DNA of 64,000 nt from Devosia sp. Root685 (GTDB lineage Bacteria; Pseudomonadota; Alphaproteobacteria; Rhizobiales; Devosiaceae), in contig NZ_LMHK01000003.1 in NCBI RefSeq assembly GCF_001427875.1, positions 124,001 through 188,000 on the forward strand, in the 5' to 3' direction. The notes under the pieces are model-generated. The model was not told the DNA's origin. It did no database searches and saw nothing but the letters and a program-made list of their open reading frames with translations. The position numbers and the translations under genes were made by a program. This document shows, one piece after another, positions 24,918 through 35,725 of the stretch. Every line of letters starts with the position of its first letter. Within the stretch, counting starts at the first letter, position 1.

Positions 24918-26387
24918 ATGAGCGAAAATTCCCCTGCCGCCACCCAGCGCGATCTCTGGATGCGCGTGCGCGCCCGCCTCAAAACGGCGGTGGGCGAGGA
25001 TGTTTTTGCCTCCTGGTTCGCCCGGCTTGAGCTTGAAGAGCTCGTCGACGACCTCGTGCACCTTTCCGCCCCCACGCGCTTCCTCTGCTCCTGGGTGCAA
25101 TCCAATTATTCCGACCGCATCGTTGAAGCCTTCCGTCACGACGTTCCTGATGCGGCCCGGCTCCATGTGACCATGCGCGTCAATGGCCAGGCCCGCCCGC
25201 GCCTCGCTCCGGCGCCGGTTGTTGCTGCCGAGCCGGCCGAGGAGGCGCCCGCCGCAAGGTCCGCAGCGCCGAGTGTTTCTGCCGATATGTCGAGCGCCGC
25301 CCCGGTCACCCGCCTCGTCCAGCAGGCGCAAAAGGGCGATGCCCTGGCCGGAAGCGCCATCGATTCTCGCATGACCTTCGATACCTTCGTGTCGGGCGAA
25401 GCCAATGAAATGGCTTTCGGTGTCGCCAAGCAGATCGCCAATGCGGCCATCAACAACACCGTCACCTTCAACCCGGTCTATATCCATTCGACCGTCGGCC
25501 TCGGCAAATCGCATCTCCTCAATGCCATCGCCCACGCCGTCGGCCAGGCCGATAGTTCGAAAAACATCGTCTATCTGACCGCCGACCATTTCATGTACCA
25601 CTTCATTACCGCCGTGCAGCGCCAGTCGGCGCTCGGCTTCAAGGAGTGGTTGCGCAAGGTCGACCTCCTTCTTATTGACGACATGCAGTTCCTGCAGGGC
25701 AAGTCGGCCACCGAATTCGGCCACACGCTCGGGGCGCTGCTGACCGGCGCCAAGCAGGTCGTCGTGGCCGGCGATGCGCCGCCGCGCGATCTTGAAATGC
25801 TCGATGAGCGGGTCCGTTCGCGGCTCTCGGGCGGGCTTGTCGTGCCGATCTCGACCTTTGACATGGACCTCCGCCGCGCCATCGTGCAGCGCCGCGCCGA
25901 CCAGTCAACCGCCCGCTTCGGCATGCATTTCCCGCCCGCCGTGCTCGATTATGTCGCCCGCGCCGTCACGAGCCATGGCCGCGACCTCGATGGGGCGGTC
26001 AATCGCCTCGTTGCCGCCAATCAGCTGACCGGCGAACTGATCACCGTGCCGCTGGCCGAAAAGACCCTGGCGGACCTGATCCGGGCCCGCGACGCCAAGC
26101 GCGTCCGCATCGAAGATATTTTGAAGATCGTCTCGCGCCACTACAAGGTGCCGCGCAACGAACTGCTCTCGGCCCGCCGCTCGCGCGACGTGGTGCGTCC
26201 GCGCCAGATCGCCATGTATCTGGCCAAAGCGCTGACCTCGCGCTCCCTCCCCGAAATCGGCCGTCGCTTCGGTGGCCGCGATCACACGACGGTGTTGCAC
26301 TCGGTGCGCAAGGTCGAGCAGATGATCAAGGACGATCTGGAGCTCGGCCAGGAAATCGAATTGTTGAAGCGTATGCTGGAAGAATAG
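24918..26387 (+). CDS. dnaA: Chromosomal replication initiator protein DnaA
   Basis: A 489-residue AAA+ initiator. Domain I is at about 8-85 (RDLWMRVRARLK..FASWFARLELEE). A variable Ala/Pro-rich linker follows. Domain III has DTFVSGEANEMAF, then VYIHSTVGLGKSHLLNAI (Walker A; the glycine-rich loop is STVGLGKS) and LLIDDMQFLQGK (Walker B). Domain IV ends in the DnaA-box recognition signature GRRFGGRDHTTVLHSVRKVE. The start is uncertain: the frame stays open to 24669 and includes an ATG at 24828, but that extension is Ser-rich with no family match, so 24918 is preferred. The next genes are a TolA-C-like gene, dnaN, recF and gyrB. Confidence 0.95.
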   Translation: MSENSPAATQRDLWMRVRARLKTAVGEDVFASWFARLELEELVDDLVHLSAPTRFLCSWVQSNYSDRIVEAFRHDVPDAARLHVTMRVNGQARPRLAPAPVVAAEPAEEAPAARSAAPSVSADMSSAAPVTRLVQQAQKGDALAGSAIDSRMTFDTFVSGEANEMAFGVAKQIANAAINNTVTFNPVYIHSTVGLGKSHLLNAIAHAVGQADSSKNIVYLTADHFMYHFITAVQRQSALGFKEWLRKVDLLLIDDMQFLQGKSATEFGHTLGALLTGAKQVVVAGDAPPRDLEMLDERVRSRLSGGLVVPISTFDMDLRRAIVQRRADQSTARFGMHFPPAVLDYVARAVTSHGRDLDGAVNRLVAANQLTGELITVPLAEKTLADLIRARDAKRVRIEDILKIVSRHYKVPRNELLSARRSRDVVRPRQIAMYLAKALTSRSLPEIGRRFGGRDHTTVLHSVRKVEQMIKDDLELGQEIELLKRMLEE

Positions 26388-26427
26388 GGCTGGCGGGAGA
26401 AACCCCTCACGCCTTTGTTCACCACGG

Positions 26428-26455
26428 CGTCATTCCCGCCTTCGCGGGAATGACG
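26428..26455. repeat. Short CGTCATTCCCGC palindrome
   Basis: CGTCATTCCCGC and GCGGGAATGACG pair around CTTC. Identical arms occur near 14218-14287 and 55379-55446. It is the commonest short palindrome of this window. Confidence 0.7.
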
Positions 26456-26569
26456 CTCGGCATAGGTCTAAAGCCTGCGCTGTGTCCCCCATGCGACAAT
26501 CCCCAATTCTCTTCAAGTTGACGGAACTGTGCCTTGATCTGGCCCCTGCCGAGCGGCACCCATGGGCGC

Positions 26570-26947
26570 ATGATCAGATACCTCGCTCTTTGCCTTGCTA
26601 TGACCCTCGCCGCGCCCGCTTTGGCGCAAGGGCTGTCTGCCGAGGCCATCGCCAAGCAGAACCAGGCCATTGCCATTCGCGTGCAACAGCAGCTCATGGC
26701 CTGCTGGATCGTGCCGCCCGGTGAAGAAGACCAGCGGCTGGCGCTCGATATCGCCTTTTTTGGCGATGGCACGCTCGATGGCGAGGTCATGCTGGCACCC
26801 GAATCGGCCAAGGCCGCCAGCAAGCGTGGCGTCTTGACCGACAGCATTCTGGCCGCTGTCGATCGCTGCGTGCCGTTCGAGGGGCTCGAGGCGCTGGGGG
26901 CAGCGGCGGACGAGCGTTTTTCCGTTACGATCTATTTTCAGAGCTGA
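26570..26947 (+). CDS. Secreted TolA/TonB C-terminal-domain-like protein
   Basis: A 125-residue protein with a signal peptide (about 1-20, ending in APALA-Q). An ~80-residue domain follows: a helix IAIRVQQQLMACWIVPPG, then strands LALDIAFFGDGTL and the helix SILAAVDRCVPFEGL. The order and the paired cysteines (in ACW and RCV) are those of the TolA C-terminal domain in alphaproteobacteria, which binds Pal and TolB in the envelope. Here there is no membrane anchor or long helical domain, so it is a free-standing periplasmic version. It is inserted between dnaA and dnaN. The start at 26570 is set by the signal peptide. Partner unknown. Confidence 0.72.
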   Translation: MIRYLALCLAMTLAAPALAQGLSAEAIAKQNQAIAIRVQQQLMACWIVPPGEEDQRLALDIAFFGDGTLDGEVMLAPESAKAASKRGVLTDSILAAVDRCVPFEGLEALGAAADERFSVTIYFQS

Positions 26948-27065
26948 TCCACAGCTTGGGCGCGGCCAAAAGTCCTGGTGGCCTTGCCAACCTCTTACGA
27001 GAATGTAAACGTCCGTGCCCGGCCTCGGCCGGATTGCTGCGCCTTTTTTGGGATAGATGCCGAAT

Positions 27066-28187
27066 ATGAAAGTCACGCTCGAACGCAACCATCTGCTCAA
27101 GTCGCTGAGCCATGTGCATCGGGTTGTGGAACGCCGCAACACCTATCCCATCCTTGCCAACGTGCTGTTCAAGGCCAGCGAAGACCACGTCGAGCTGCGC
27201 GCTACCGATCTCGATATCGAGGTCACCGAAAGCGTGCCCGCCATGGTCTCGACGCCGGGCACGACCACGGTGCCGGCGCATACGCTCTATGAAATCGTCC
27301 GCAAGCTTTCCGACGGCGCCGAAGTGCGGCTTGAAACCGATGGCGGGGAGAACATGGTTCTCACCTCCGGCCGTTCGCGGTTTAATCTTGCGTGCCTGTC
27401 GCCCGACTCCTTTCCGGATCTGAAATCGGGCAGCTTTGCCCATGAATTCGATGTCTCGGCGGCGCTGCTGCGCGAGCTGATCGAGCGCACCCAGTTTGCG
27501 ATTTCGAACGAAGAGACGCGCTATTATCTCAACGGCATCTATTTTCACGCCGTCGAGAATTCCCAGACCGGCCCGCTGTTCCGCGCCGTCGCCACCGATG
27601 GGCACCGCATGGCCCGCGCCGAAATCGCCGCGCCCGAAGGCGCGCGCGGCATGAGCGGCATCATCGTGCCGAAAAAGACGGTGGGCGAAGTGCAGAAGCT
27701 GCTCGATGGCGTCGATGGCGAGGTGAAGGTTGAAGTCTCGGACACGAAAATCCGCTTCACCGTCGGCCCGGTCGTGCTGCTTTCAAAGCTTATTGAAGGC
27801 ACGTTCCCCGATTATGACCGGGTGACGCCCAAGAACAACGACAAGCAGATGCTGGTCGATCGTGCGGCCTTTGCCGTGGCTGTGGACCGCGTTTCGACCA
27901 TCGCTTCGGATCGCGGCGGCAAGGCCGTCAAGCTCCAGGCCCATGATGGCCTCTTGGAATTGTCGGTGACCAATCCCGATCACGGTACGGCGAGCGAAGA
28001 GCTGGCGGTCGACTTTGATGTCGACGCTTTCGAGATCGGCTTCAATGCCAAGTATCTGCTCGATATCATCACCCAGATCCGCTCCGAGAGCGCCGTCTTC
28101 CTCTTCAACGACGCCAATTCGCCGACGCTGGTGAAGGAAGAGGGCGAGGCGTCGGCGCTTTATGTGCTGATGCCGATGCGGGTCTGA
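27066..28187 (+). CDS. dnaN: DNA polymerase III beta subunit (sliding clamp)
   Basis: A 373-residue clamp protein starting MKVTLERNHLLKSL, with three similar ~120-residue domains. Conserved segments include HRVVERRNTYPILANV, RFNLACLSPDSFP and FNAKYLLDII, and the C-terminal strand VLMPMRV completes the partner-binding cleft. Dimers encircle DNA and tether polymerase III, MutS, ligase and the DnaA-regulating Hda. An in-frame ATG three codons earlier (27057) is possible; 27066 matches the family start. A palindromic repeat separates it from recF. Confidence 0.97.
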   Translation: MKVTLERNHLLKSLSHVHRVVERRNTYPILANVLFKASEDHVELRATDLDIEVTESVPAMVSTPGTTTVPAHTLYEIVRKLSDGAEVRLETDGGENMVLTSGRSRFNLACLSPDSFPDLKSGSFAHEFDVSAALLRELIERTQFAISNEETRYYLNGIYFHAVENSQTGPLFRAVATDGHRMARAEIAAPEGARGMSGIIVPKKTVGEVQKLLDGVDGEVKVEVSDTKIRFTVGPVVLLSKLIEGTFPDYDRVTPKNNDKQMLVDRAAFAVAVDRVSTIASDRGGKAVKLQAHDGLLELSVTNPDHGTASEELAVDFDVDAFEIGFNAKYLLDIITQIRSESAVFLFNDANSPTLVKEEGEASALYVLMPMRV

Positions 28188-28200
28188 TGCATTGTGCCAC

Positions 28201-28319
28201 GCCCTCGTGGTTCGAGGGTCGCTGCGCTCCCACCTCACCATGAGGGCTACTCGGAAACGGTGTTTCGGAAGCCCTCATGGTGAGGTGCGAGTTCTTCACG
28301 AGCCTCGAACCACGAGGGC
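28201..28319. repeat. Large imperfect palindrome between dnaN and recF
   Basis: Two copies of the module GCCCTCGTGGTTCGAGG..CACCTCACCATGAGGGCT face each other (28201-28249 and 28270-28319) around a 20-base spacer that itself holds GGAAAC/GTTTCC. The arms are near-identical except for the middle hairpin. The same module occurs once at 10271-10397. Confidence 0.75.
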
Positions 28320-28331
28320 GCCAAGCGCCAA

Positions 28332-29444
28332 ATGATCCGCCACATCTCCCGCCTGCGCCTGACCGCTTTTCGCAATTACGCCTCGGCCGCGCTCGACCTC
28401 GACGAACGCCATGTCGTGCTCACCGGATCGAACGGCTCGGGCAAGACCAATCTGCTTGAGGCGGTCTCGGTGCTCTCGCCCGGACGCGGGTTGCGCGGCG
28501 CCAGTTTCGAGACTTTGCAGCAGCAGGGTTCCGATATCAGCTGGGCCGTGGCGGCAAGCGTTGAAACCGATGATGGACCCGCCGATATCGGCACCGGCGC
28601 TCTGCCCGATGGCGGGCGGCGGGTAAGGGTCAATGGCGCCAATGCGCGCTCCATTGAAGCCATGAGCGACTATTTGCGTGTGCTCTGGCTGACCCCGGCC
28701 ATGGATGGGCTCTTTTCCGGCCCCGCAGGCGAGCGGCGGCGTTTTTTGGACCGGCTGGTGACGACGCTGATCCCCTCGCATTCTTCTGCGGTCTCGGACT
28801 TCGAAAAAGCCATGCGGCAGCGCAACAAGCTGCTCGAAGAGGGGACGGACCCGCGCTGGCTCAACGCCATCGAAGTACAGATGGCCGAGCTTGGCGCCTC
28901 GATCCATCTCAATCGCGCCGATAGCCTCGCCCATTTGCAGGCGCTGATCGCCGAAAGCCTCGAGGATGCCAGTTTCCCCGCGGCAAGACTGTCGCTGACC
29001 CCGCTCTTCGAGGATGGGGCGGTCGCCACCACGTCGGCCGAACTTGAAGCTCTCCTCGCGCAGCGCTGGCATGCGGCGCGCGGCCTTGATCGGGCAGCTG
29101 GACGCACCACATCTGGTCCACACCGGGTCGATCTCGACGTCATGCATGCGCAAAAGCACATGAAGGCGGCTCTGGGTTCGACCGGCGAGCAAAAAGCGCT
29201 GCTCATTGGCCTCATCCTGGCGCATGCGCGGCTGGTGCGCTTGCGCACCGGCATCGTGCCCTTTCTGCTGCTCGACGAGATCGCGGCCCATCTCGATCCC
29301 GACCGGCGCCGGGCGCTGTTTCTGGCGCTCGATGGGCTCGAAACGCAGTGTTTTCTGACCGGCACGGATGCGGTGCTGTTCCAGGCGCTGGAAGACCGGG
29401 CGCAGCGTTTTACCGTGCACGAGGGCCGGGTGGCGCGGGACTAG
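28332..29444 (+). CDS. recF: DNA replication and repair protein RecF
   Basis: A 370-residue SMC-like ATPase. The N-terminal LRLTAFRNYASAAL segment and Walker A TGSNGSGKTNLLEAV near 34-48 are typical. GRGLRGASFETL, WLTPAMDGLFSGPAGERRRFLDRL (near 125-150) and the ABC-type signature GEQKALLIGLILAHARL are present, as is Walker B FLLLDEIAAHLD. RecF loads RecA at single-strand gaps with RecO and RecR. It follows dnaN as in the classical dnaN-recF-gyrB order, though repeat elements on both sides (28201-28319 and 29455-29600) suggest separate regulation of neighbours. Confidence 0.96.
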   Translation: MIRHISRLRLTAFRNYASAALDLDERHVVLTGSNGSGKTNLLEAVSVLSPGRGLRGASFETLQQQGSDISWAVAASVETDDGPADIGTGALPDGGRRVRVNGANARSIEAMSDYLRVLWLTPAMDGLFSGPAGERRRFLDRLVTTLIPSHSSAVSDFEKAMRQRNKLLEEGTDPRWLNAIEVQMAELGASIHLNRADSLAHLQALIAESLEDASFPAARLSLTPLFEDGAVATTSAELEALLAQRWHAARGLDRAAGRTTSGPHRVDLDVMHAQKHMKAALGSTGEQKALLIGLILAHARLVRLRTGIVPFLLLDEIAAHLDPDRRRALFLALDGLETQCFLTGTDAVLFQALEDRAQRFTVHEGRVARD

Positions 29445-29454
29445 TTTCTTCTGT

Positions 29455-29600
29455 TCCTCTCCCCCTCGGGGAGAGGGTGGATCGGCCGGAGGCCGAGACG
29501 GGTGAGGGTGTGTGGCCCGCTTCAAAGCCCCCTCATCCCAACCGAATTCGCGAATTCGGTGAGCTGCGCGCCACCTTCTCCCCGAGGGGGAGAAGAATAG
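29455..29600. repeat. Intergenic CTCTCCCC/GGGGAGAG element
   Basis: CCTCTCCCCCTCGGGGAGAGG at one end and CTTCTCCCCGAGGGGGAGAAG at the other face each other. Between them lie GGATCGGCCGGAGGCCGAGACGGGTGAGGG and a CCGAATTCGCGAATTCGG palindrome. It fills most of the 270 bases between recF and gyrB. Confidence 0.65.
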
Positions 29601-29678
29601 TTCGGCGCTCGCGCCTTATGCCCACCAAAAGCCACGAAAACCGGCAATTTTCTTGGGGTTTACACCCCGTTCCGCTAG

Positions 29679-32168
<2,490 letters not shown>

Positions 32169-32170
32169 GA

Positions 32171-32252
32171 GCCGGCCGCAAAGCGGCAGAATCGCGCCGG
32201 TGGCGCGATTCTAGGCGAGCAGGCCATGAGACCTATGGTCGAATGGCGGCCA
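32171..32252. repeat. Hairpin repeat family, copy 2
   Basis: An 11-bp stem AGAATCGCGCC (32188-32198) with its complement (32202-32212) and loop GGT, followed by the tail TAGGCGAGCAGGCC..GGTCGAATGGCGGCC. Compared with copy 1 (9091-9170), stem positions change on both sides so that pairing is kept. Confidence 0.75.
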
Positions 32253-32330
32253 CCGGCCCGAAGGGACAAATCGCTCCAGTGGAGCGATTTGAGCAGGCTA
32301 GGCCACGAGAGCTGTGCTCGAATGGCGGCC
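32253..32330. repeat. Hairpin repeat family, copy 3 (tandem to copy 2)
   Basis: A 10-bp stem AAATCGCTCC (32268-32277) with GGAGCGATTT (32281-32290) and loop AGT, followed by the tail GAGCAGGCTAGGCCACGAGAG..GCTCGAATGGCGGCC. It is directly adjacent to copy 2, in the same orientation, past the end of gyrB. Confidence 0.75.
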
Positions 32331-32340
32331 GGCCTCCAAG

Positions 32341-32366
32341 ATCCCCGCGCAAGCGGGGATTTTTGT
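32341..32366 (+). terminator. Rho-independent terminator downstream of gyrB
   Basis: ATCCCCGC (32341-32348) pairs with GCGGGGAT (32353-32360) around GCAA and runs into TTTTTG. It lies 172 bases after the gyrB stop, beyond the two hairpin repeats. Confidence 0.9.
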
Positions 32367-32371
32367 TTGGA

Positions 32372-33208
32372 TCAATAACGTGTCCGCTCGGTGCTGCGCG
32401 CATCGTCCACCATGCGCTCGCGATAGATGTCCCCCAACCGTGCCTTGGCGCGCCAGGGGCGGGCCTTGTTGAGAGCCACGTCATAGTTCGGATCGTTCCG
32501 GTCAAGCCTCGCAACAGCCAGGCTTGCCTCCGCTGAGGCCGGGCAGTGGGAAATCACCTTGCCATCCGGGCCGATGATCCCGGCCGGACCCTCCGGTGCC
32601 TGCTGCGCCGGGGTGGCGCCGGCGATCCAGAGGCAGTTGAGCCCGGCATGAGCGCGCAGCGCGATCTGGAAATATTCGGGAATGCCGTAACTGCCAAAAA
32701 GCACGGCATCGACGCCGAGCGCCTCATACTGGCTGAAAATTTCGGGAAATTGCGACTCGATGCAGATGGCAAGGCCAAACCGGAACCCATCGACTTCGAA
32801 GGTGATCGGCTCGGTGCCGGGCGTGTACCAATCGGTGATTTCGGTATGGGAGAGGAAGCGTTTGTCGTAGCGCGTCAGCAGGTCCCCCGAGGCGGACAAA
32901 ACATAGAGACTGTTATGGGGGCGGGTGGCGGCATCCAGTCGGTGCGCGCCTCCGATAACGGCAAAAATGCCGAGCGTACCGCAGAGGGCGGCGATGTCGC
33001 GCAGCTCGTTTTCCTGAGCCTCCCAGTCGAACGCGTGCCATTCGTCCTTGCGCATGATCTGGGATTTGGCATAGCCGGACAGCGCGCCTTCGCAGAAGAC
33101 GACGAGCGCTATGTTCTGCGCGTGAGCGGCGAGCAGCACTTTCCGGATCGTATCGCCATTGGCCCGAATGTCCTCTTCGACAGGCGTTTGCGCGACGGCA
33201 ATCTGCAT
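32372..33208 (-). CDS. Carbon-nitrogen hydrolase (nitrilase superfamily)
   Basis: A 278-residue nitrilase-fold amidohydrolase. It has the Glu-Lys-Cys triad in context: Glu in VVFCEGALSGY near 40, Lys in DKRFLSHTE near 118, and Cys in LAICIESQFPE near 153. The family hydrolyses amides or nitriles, or condenses them; this subgroup's substrate is unknown. No signal peptide or extra domain is seen. It converges on gyrB across the repeats and lies upstream of a PhnA-like gene on the same strand with an 80-base gap, so co-transcription is possible. Confidence 0.87.
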   Translation of the reverse strand: MQIAVAQTPVEEDIRANGDTIRKVLLAAHAQNIALVVFCEGALSGYAKSQIMRKDEWHAFDWEAQENELRDIAALCGTLGIFAVIGGAHRLDAATRPHNSLYVLSASGDLLTRYDKRFLSHTEITDWYTPGTEPITFEVDGFRFGLAICIESQFPEIFSQYEALGVDAVLFGSYGIPEYFQIALRAHAGLNCLWIAGATPAQQAPEGPAGIIGPDGKVISHCPASAEASLAVARLDRNDPNYDVALNKARPWRAKARLGDIYRERMVDDARSTERTRY

Positions 33209-33288
33209 TTTCGGTCCTCCGGCATCAGGCTCGAAGGTGGCCGATTCGGATGATATCTGCGCCGGTTTTTTGGTCGCGGTGCCGCGGC

Positions 33289-33594
33289 CTAGCGCTTGCG
33301 CACGAATTCGGTGCGGAGAACAAGGCCTTTGATCGCCTCGTGCCGACAGTCGATTTCTTCGGGATTGTCGGTCAGACGGATCGATTTGATGACCGTGCCC
33401 TGTTTGAGGGTCTGGCCGGCGCCTTTTACTTTTAGGTCCTTGATCAGGACAACGGGATCGCCATCCGCGAGGATGGTGCCCGAGGCGTCACGCACCTCCA
33501 GGTTTTGGTTCGGCGGGGCGGCGTTTGCCTCGGAGGCAGGGCGCCACTCGCCCGTTACCTCGTCATAGACATAATCATCATCGGAATTGGTCAT
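33289..33594 (-). CDS. PhnA (YjdM) C-terminal domain protein
   Basis: A 101-residue protein whose C-terminal 65 residues match PhnA/YjdM: DASGTILADGDPVVLIKDLKVKG, then TLKQGTVIKSIRLTDNPEEIDC. PhnA proteins were linked to phosphonoacetate use by name only; their molecular role is unclear. Most carry an N-terminal Cys4 zinc ribbon. That part is absent here and is replaced by about 30 acidic residues (starting MTNSDDDYVYDEVTGEW). The ATG is at 33594. It is divergent from the flavin-dependent oxidoreductase gene. Confidence 0.8.
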   Translation of the reverse strand: MTNSDDDYVYDEVTGEWRPASEANAAPPNQNLEVRDASGTILADGDPVVLIKDLKVKGAGQTLKQGTVIKSIRLTDNPEEIDCRHEAIKGLVLRTEFVRKR

Positions 33595-33776
33595 GGTCCC
33601 CTATTGGCAGGGCAAAGCGGCCTTGCCAAGCCCGGCGTGGACTCTTGGCAAGTTGCCGGGGCCGAGGGATTTATCGTTCACCCTCGCGGACCAATCCGTT
33701 CCGCCCGGCCGCCTTGTGCCTTTGGCCGTCACCGCCTAGCTATGATCCAACATAAATCGGGCCCCGTGAGGCAAAA

Positions 33777-34799
33777 ATGAAAAAGATCGGCTTTCTGTCC
33801 TTCGGGCATTGGAATCCCTCGCCGCAATCGGGCACGCGCTCGGCGAGCGATGCGCTGCTGCAATCGATCGACCTGGCGGTGGCCGCCGAGGAACTGGGGG
33901 CCGATGGCGCCTATTTCCGCGTGCACCATTTTGCCCGCCAGCTGGCCTCGCCCTTTCCATTGCTCGCGGCCGCCGGGGCAAAGACCAAAAAAATCGAGCT
34001 CGGCACGGCCGTGATCGATATGCGCTACGAAAACCCGCTCTATATGGCAGAGGATGCCGGCGCGGCCGATCTGATCGCCGGGGGGCGTTTGCAGCTTGGC
34101 ATTTCGCGTGGCTCGCCCGAACAGGTGATCGATGGCTGGCGCTATTTCGGGTTTGCGCCCGAAGAGGGCAAGACCGACCAGGACATGGCGCGCCAGCATG
34201 CCGAGGTGTTTCTGGAAATTTTGAAGGGCAAGGGCTTTGCCCAGCCCAATCCGCAGCCCATGTTCCCCAATCCCCCGGGCATGCTGCGGCTCGAACCGCA
34301 TTCCGAGGGCCTGCGCAACCGCATCTGGTGGGGCGCGGCGAGCGACGCGACGGCGATCTGGGCGGCCAAAATGGGCATGCACCTGCAGTCCTCGACGCTG
34401 AAATTCGATGAATCGGGAAAACCCTTCCACGTGCAGCAGGCCGAACAGATCCGCGCCTATCGGGCCGCCTGGGCGGAAGCCGGCCACACGCACGAGCCGC
34501 GCGTTTCGGTCAGCCGCTCGATCTTTGCGCTGGTCAATGATCAGGATCGCGCCTTCTTCGGCACGGGACGCTCGGAAGCGGATCAGTTCGGCTATATCGA
34601 GCCGGAAAAACGCGCCGTTTTCGGGCGCGGCTACACCGCCGAACCCGACAAGCTGATCGAAGAGCTGAAGCGCGACGAAGCCATCGCCGAAGCCGACACG
34701 CTGCTGCTAACCGTGCCGAACCAGCTTGGCGTCGATTACAATGCCCATGTGATCGAGAGCATTCTCACCCATGTGGCCCCGGGCCTCGGCTGGCGCTAA
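33777..34799 (+). CDS. LLM-class flavin-dependent oxidoreductase (luciferase-like)
   Basis: A 340-residue TIM-barrel protein of the bacterial luciferase-like monooxygenase family. It begins KIGFLSFGHWNP and has AVAAEELGADGAYFRVHHFARQ near 38-60, LGTAVIDMRYENPLYMAEDAGAADLIAGGRLQLGISRGSPEQV near 78-120, and a WGAASDATA stretch. Such proteins use FMNH2 or F420; the substrate is unknown. It is a single gene and ends in a 4-base convergent overlap with the HExxH protein gene. Confidence 0.87.
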   Translation: MKKIGFLSFGHWNPSPQSGTRSASDALLQSIDLAVAAEELGADGAYFRVHHFARQLASPFPLLAAAGAKTKKIELGTAVIDMRYENPLYMAEDAGAADLIAGGRLQLGISRGSPEQVIDGWRYFGFAPEEGKTDQDMARQHAEVFLEILKGKGFAQPNPQPMFPNPPGMLRLEPHSEGLRNRIWWGAASDATAIWAAKMGMHLQSSTLKFDESGKPFHVQQAEQIRAYRAAWAEAGHTHEPRVSVSRSIFALVNDQDRAFFGTGRSEADQFGYIEPEKRAVFGRGYTAEPDKLIEELKRDEAIAEADTLLLTVPNQLGVDYNAHVIESILTHVAPGLGWR

Positions 34800-35317
34800 G
34801 GCAGGCTGAAGCCCGAGCCTCCGCATTCATTTGCGCGCCAGTAACTGGTCACATCGGTGAACCGGCCCGTCGCGGCCTGTTCGATATGGGCGGCAAAGGC
34901 CATGGCGCGGCATTCGTTGGGGCCGGCGACGACATGGACCAGTTCGTGCAAAATGGTGAGCGTGCGTAGTGTATCGGCGCCATCACTCGAAAATTGCGGG
35001 CAGAGCACGAGGCTGACCTGACCCTCGCTGGGCGGCAGGCGGACGAAAGCGGCGAAGCGGGAACAGGAATTGTTGGTGGCGCTGCCGTTTTCGACGCGCA
35101 TGATGACGGTACCGCCCCAGTGGCGCGACGTGAATTGCCTAAAAGTCAGCGCGGCGCGATAGGCTGATACATCGACCCCGAAGAGTTCGGCTGGCAGGTT
35201 GAGGCGCGCGGCTTCGAATTGGGCGATGGCGCGGTCGAAGGCCGCGTCAACCGTATTGGCGTGGGCCGGCGGCAGGGCGGATAGCAGGAAAATCAGAAGC
35301 AGGAAGCAGAAGCGCAT
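34796..35317 (-). CDS. Secreted HExxH-motif protein of unknown function
   Basis: A 173-residue protein with a signal peptide (1-20, ending in AHA-N). An HELVH motif lies at 124-128 followed by VVAGPNECRAMAFAAHIEQ, so a second acidic ligand follows the HExxH helix, as in zinc metallopeptidases of the gluzincin type. Five cysteines in the mature part suggest disulfides. I do not recognise a named peptidase family, and it may bind metal without proteolysis. It converges with the upstream-strand oxidoreductase and has no partner operon. Confidence 0.65.
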   Translation of the reverse strand: MRFCFLLLIFLLSALPPAHANTVDAAFDRAIAQFEAARLNLPAELFGVDVSAYRAALTFRQFTSRHWGGTVIMRVENGSATNNSCSRFAAFVRLPPSEGQVSLVLCPQFSSDGADTLRTLTILHELVHVVAGPNECRAMAFAAHIEQAATGRFTDVTSYWRANECGGSGFSLP

Positions 35318-35374
35318 GCTGCTTTCTGCCCGCTCAAGGTGGCGCCCGCAAGGCCCTGGCGACGTCGGAAGCGT

Positions 35375-35725
35375 TCAGTTCGACGGCCCGGTAAGAAAGG
35401 GCATGATATCGACGCCATCGCCGGGAAAGAGCGAGAAATGCGGGTGGTTTTCGAAGAGTTTTGCCGCTGCCTCGATGCTTTCGGCCTCGACGACGATATA
35501 GCCGCAAAAGGGGTTCACTGCCGGTGCGACGCCGTTCTTACTGACGCGCAAGGTCTTGCCCACCATGCCGCCGGGATCGGGAAATGAGGCGGCGTTGCGC
35601 TTCTCCCAATCGGCCCATTGCTTGAGGCCGGCTGCGTCAACCGCGTCCTGATCGGCCTTGGGCATGGCGCGGAAGCGGGCGAGATCTTCCGGCTGCATCG
35701 TATAGACGGCGAGAAAGCGGGGCAT
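35375..35725 (-). CDS. YCII-related domain protein
   Basis: A 116-residue ferredoxin-like alpha/beta protein. It begins PRFLAVYTMQPEDLARFR, contains DPGGMVGKTLRVSKNGV, and ends in a GYIVVEAESIEAAAKLFENHPHF helix-strand typical of YCII/DGPF-type proteins. Some members act as small enzymes or accompany sigma factors, and the role of this one is unknown. The start at 35725 is the ATG preceding the first beta strand; an ATG five codons upstream is possible. It is divergent from the PBP1A gene, 315 bases away. Confidence 0.78.
   Translation of the reverse strand: MPRFLAVYTMQPEDLARFRAMPKADQDAVDAAGLKQWADWEKRNAASFPDPGGMVGKTLRVSKNGVAPAVNPFCGYIVVEAESIEAAAKLFENHPHFSLFPGDGVDIMPFLTGPSN

Noticed and set aside
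32171..32330. Terminator function for the two GC hairpins after gyrB
   Set aside because: Neither is followed by a T-tract, whereas a textbook terminator lies just beyond at 32341.
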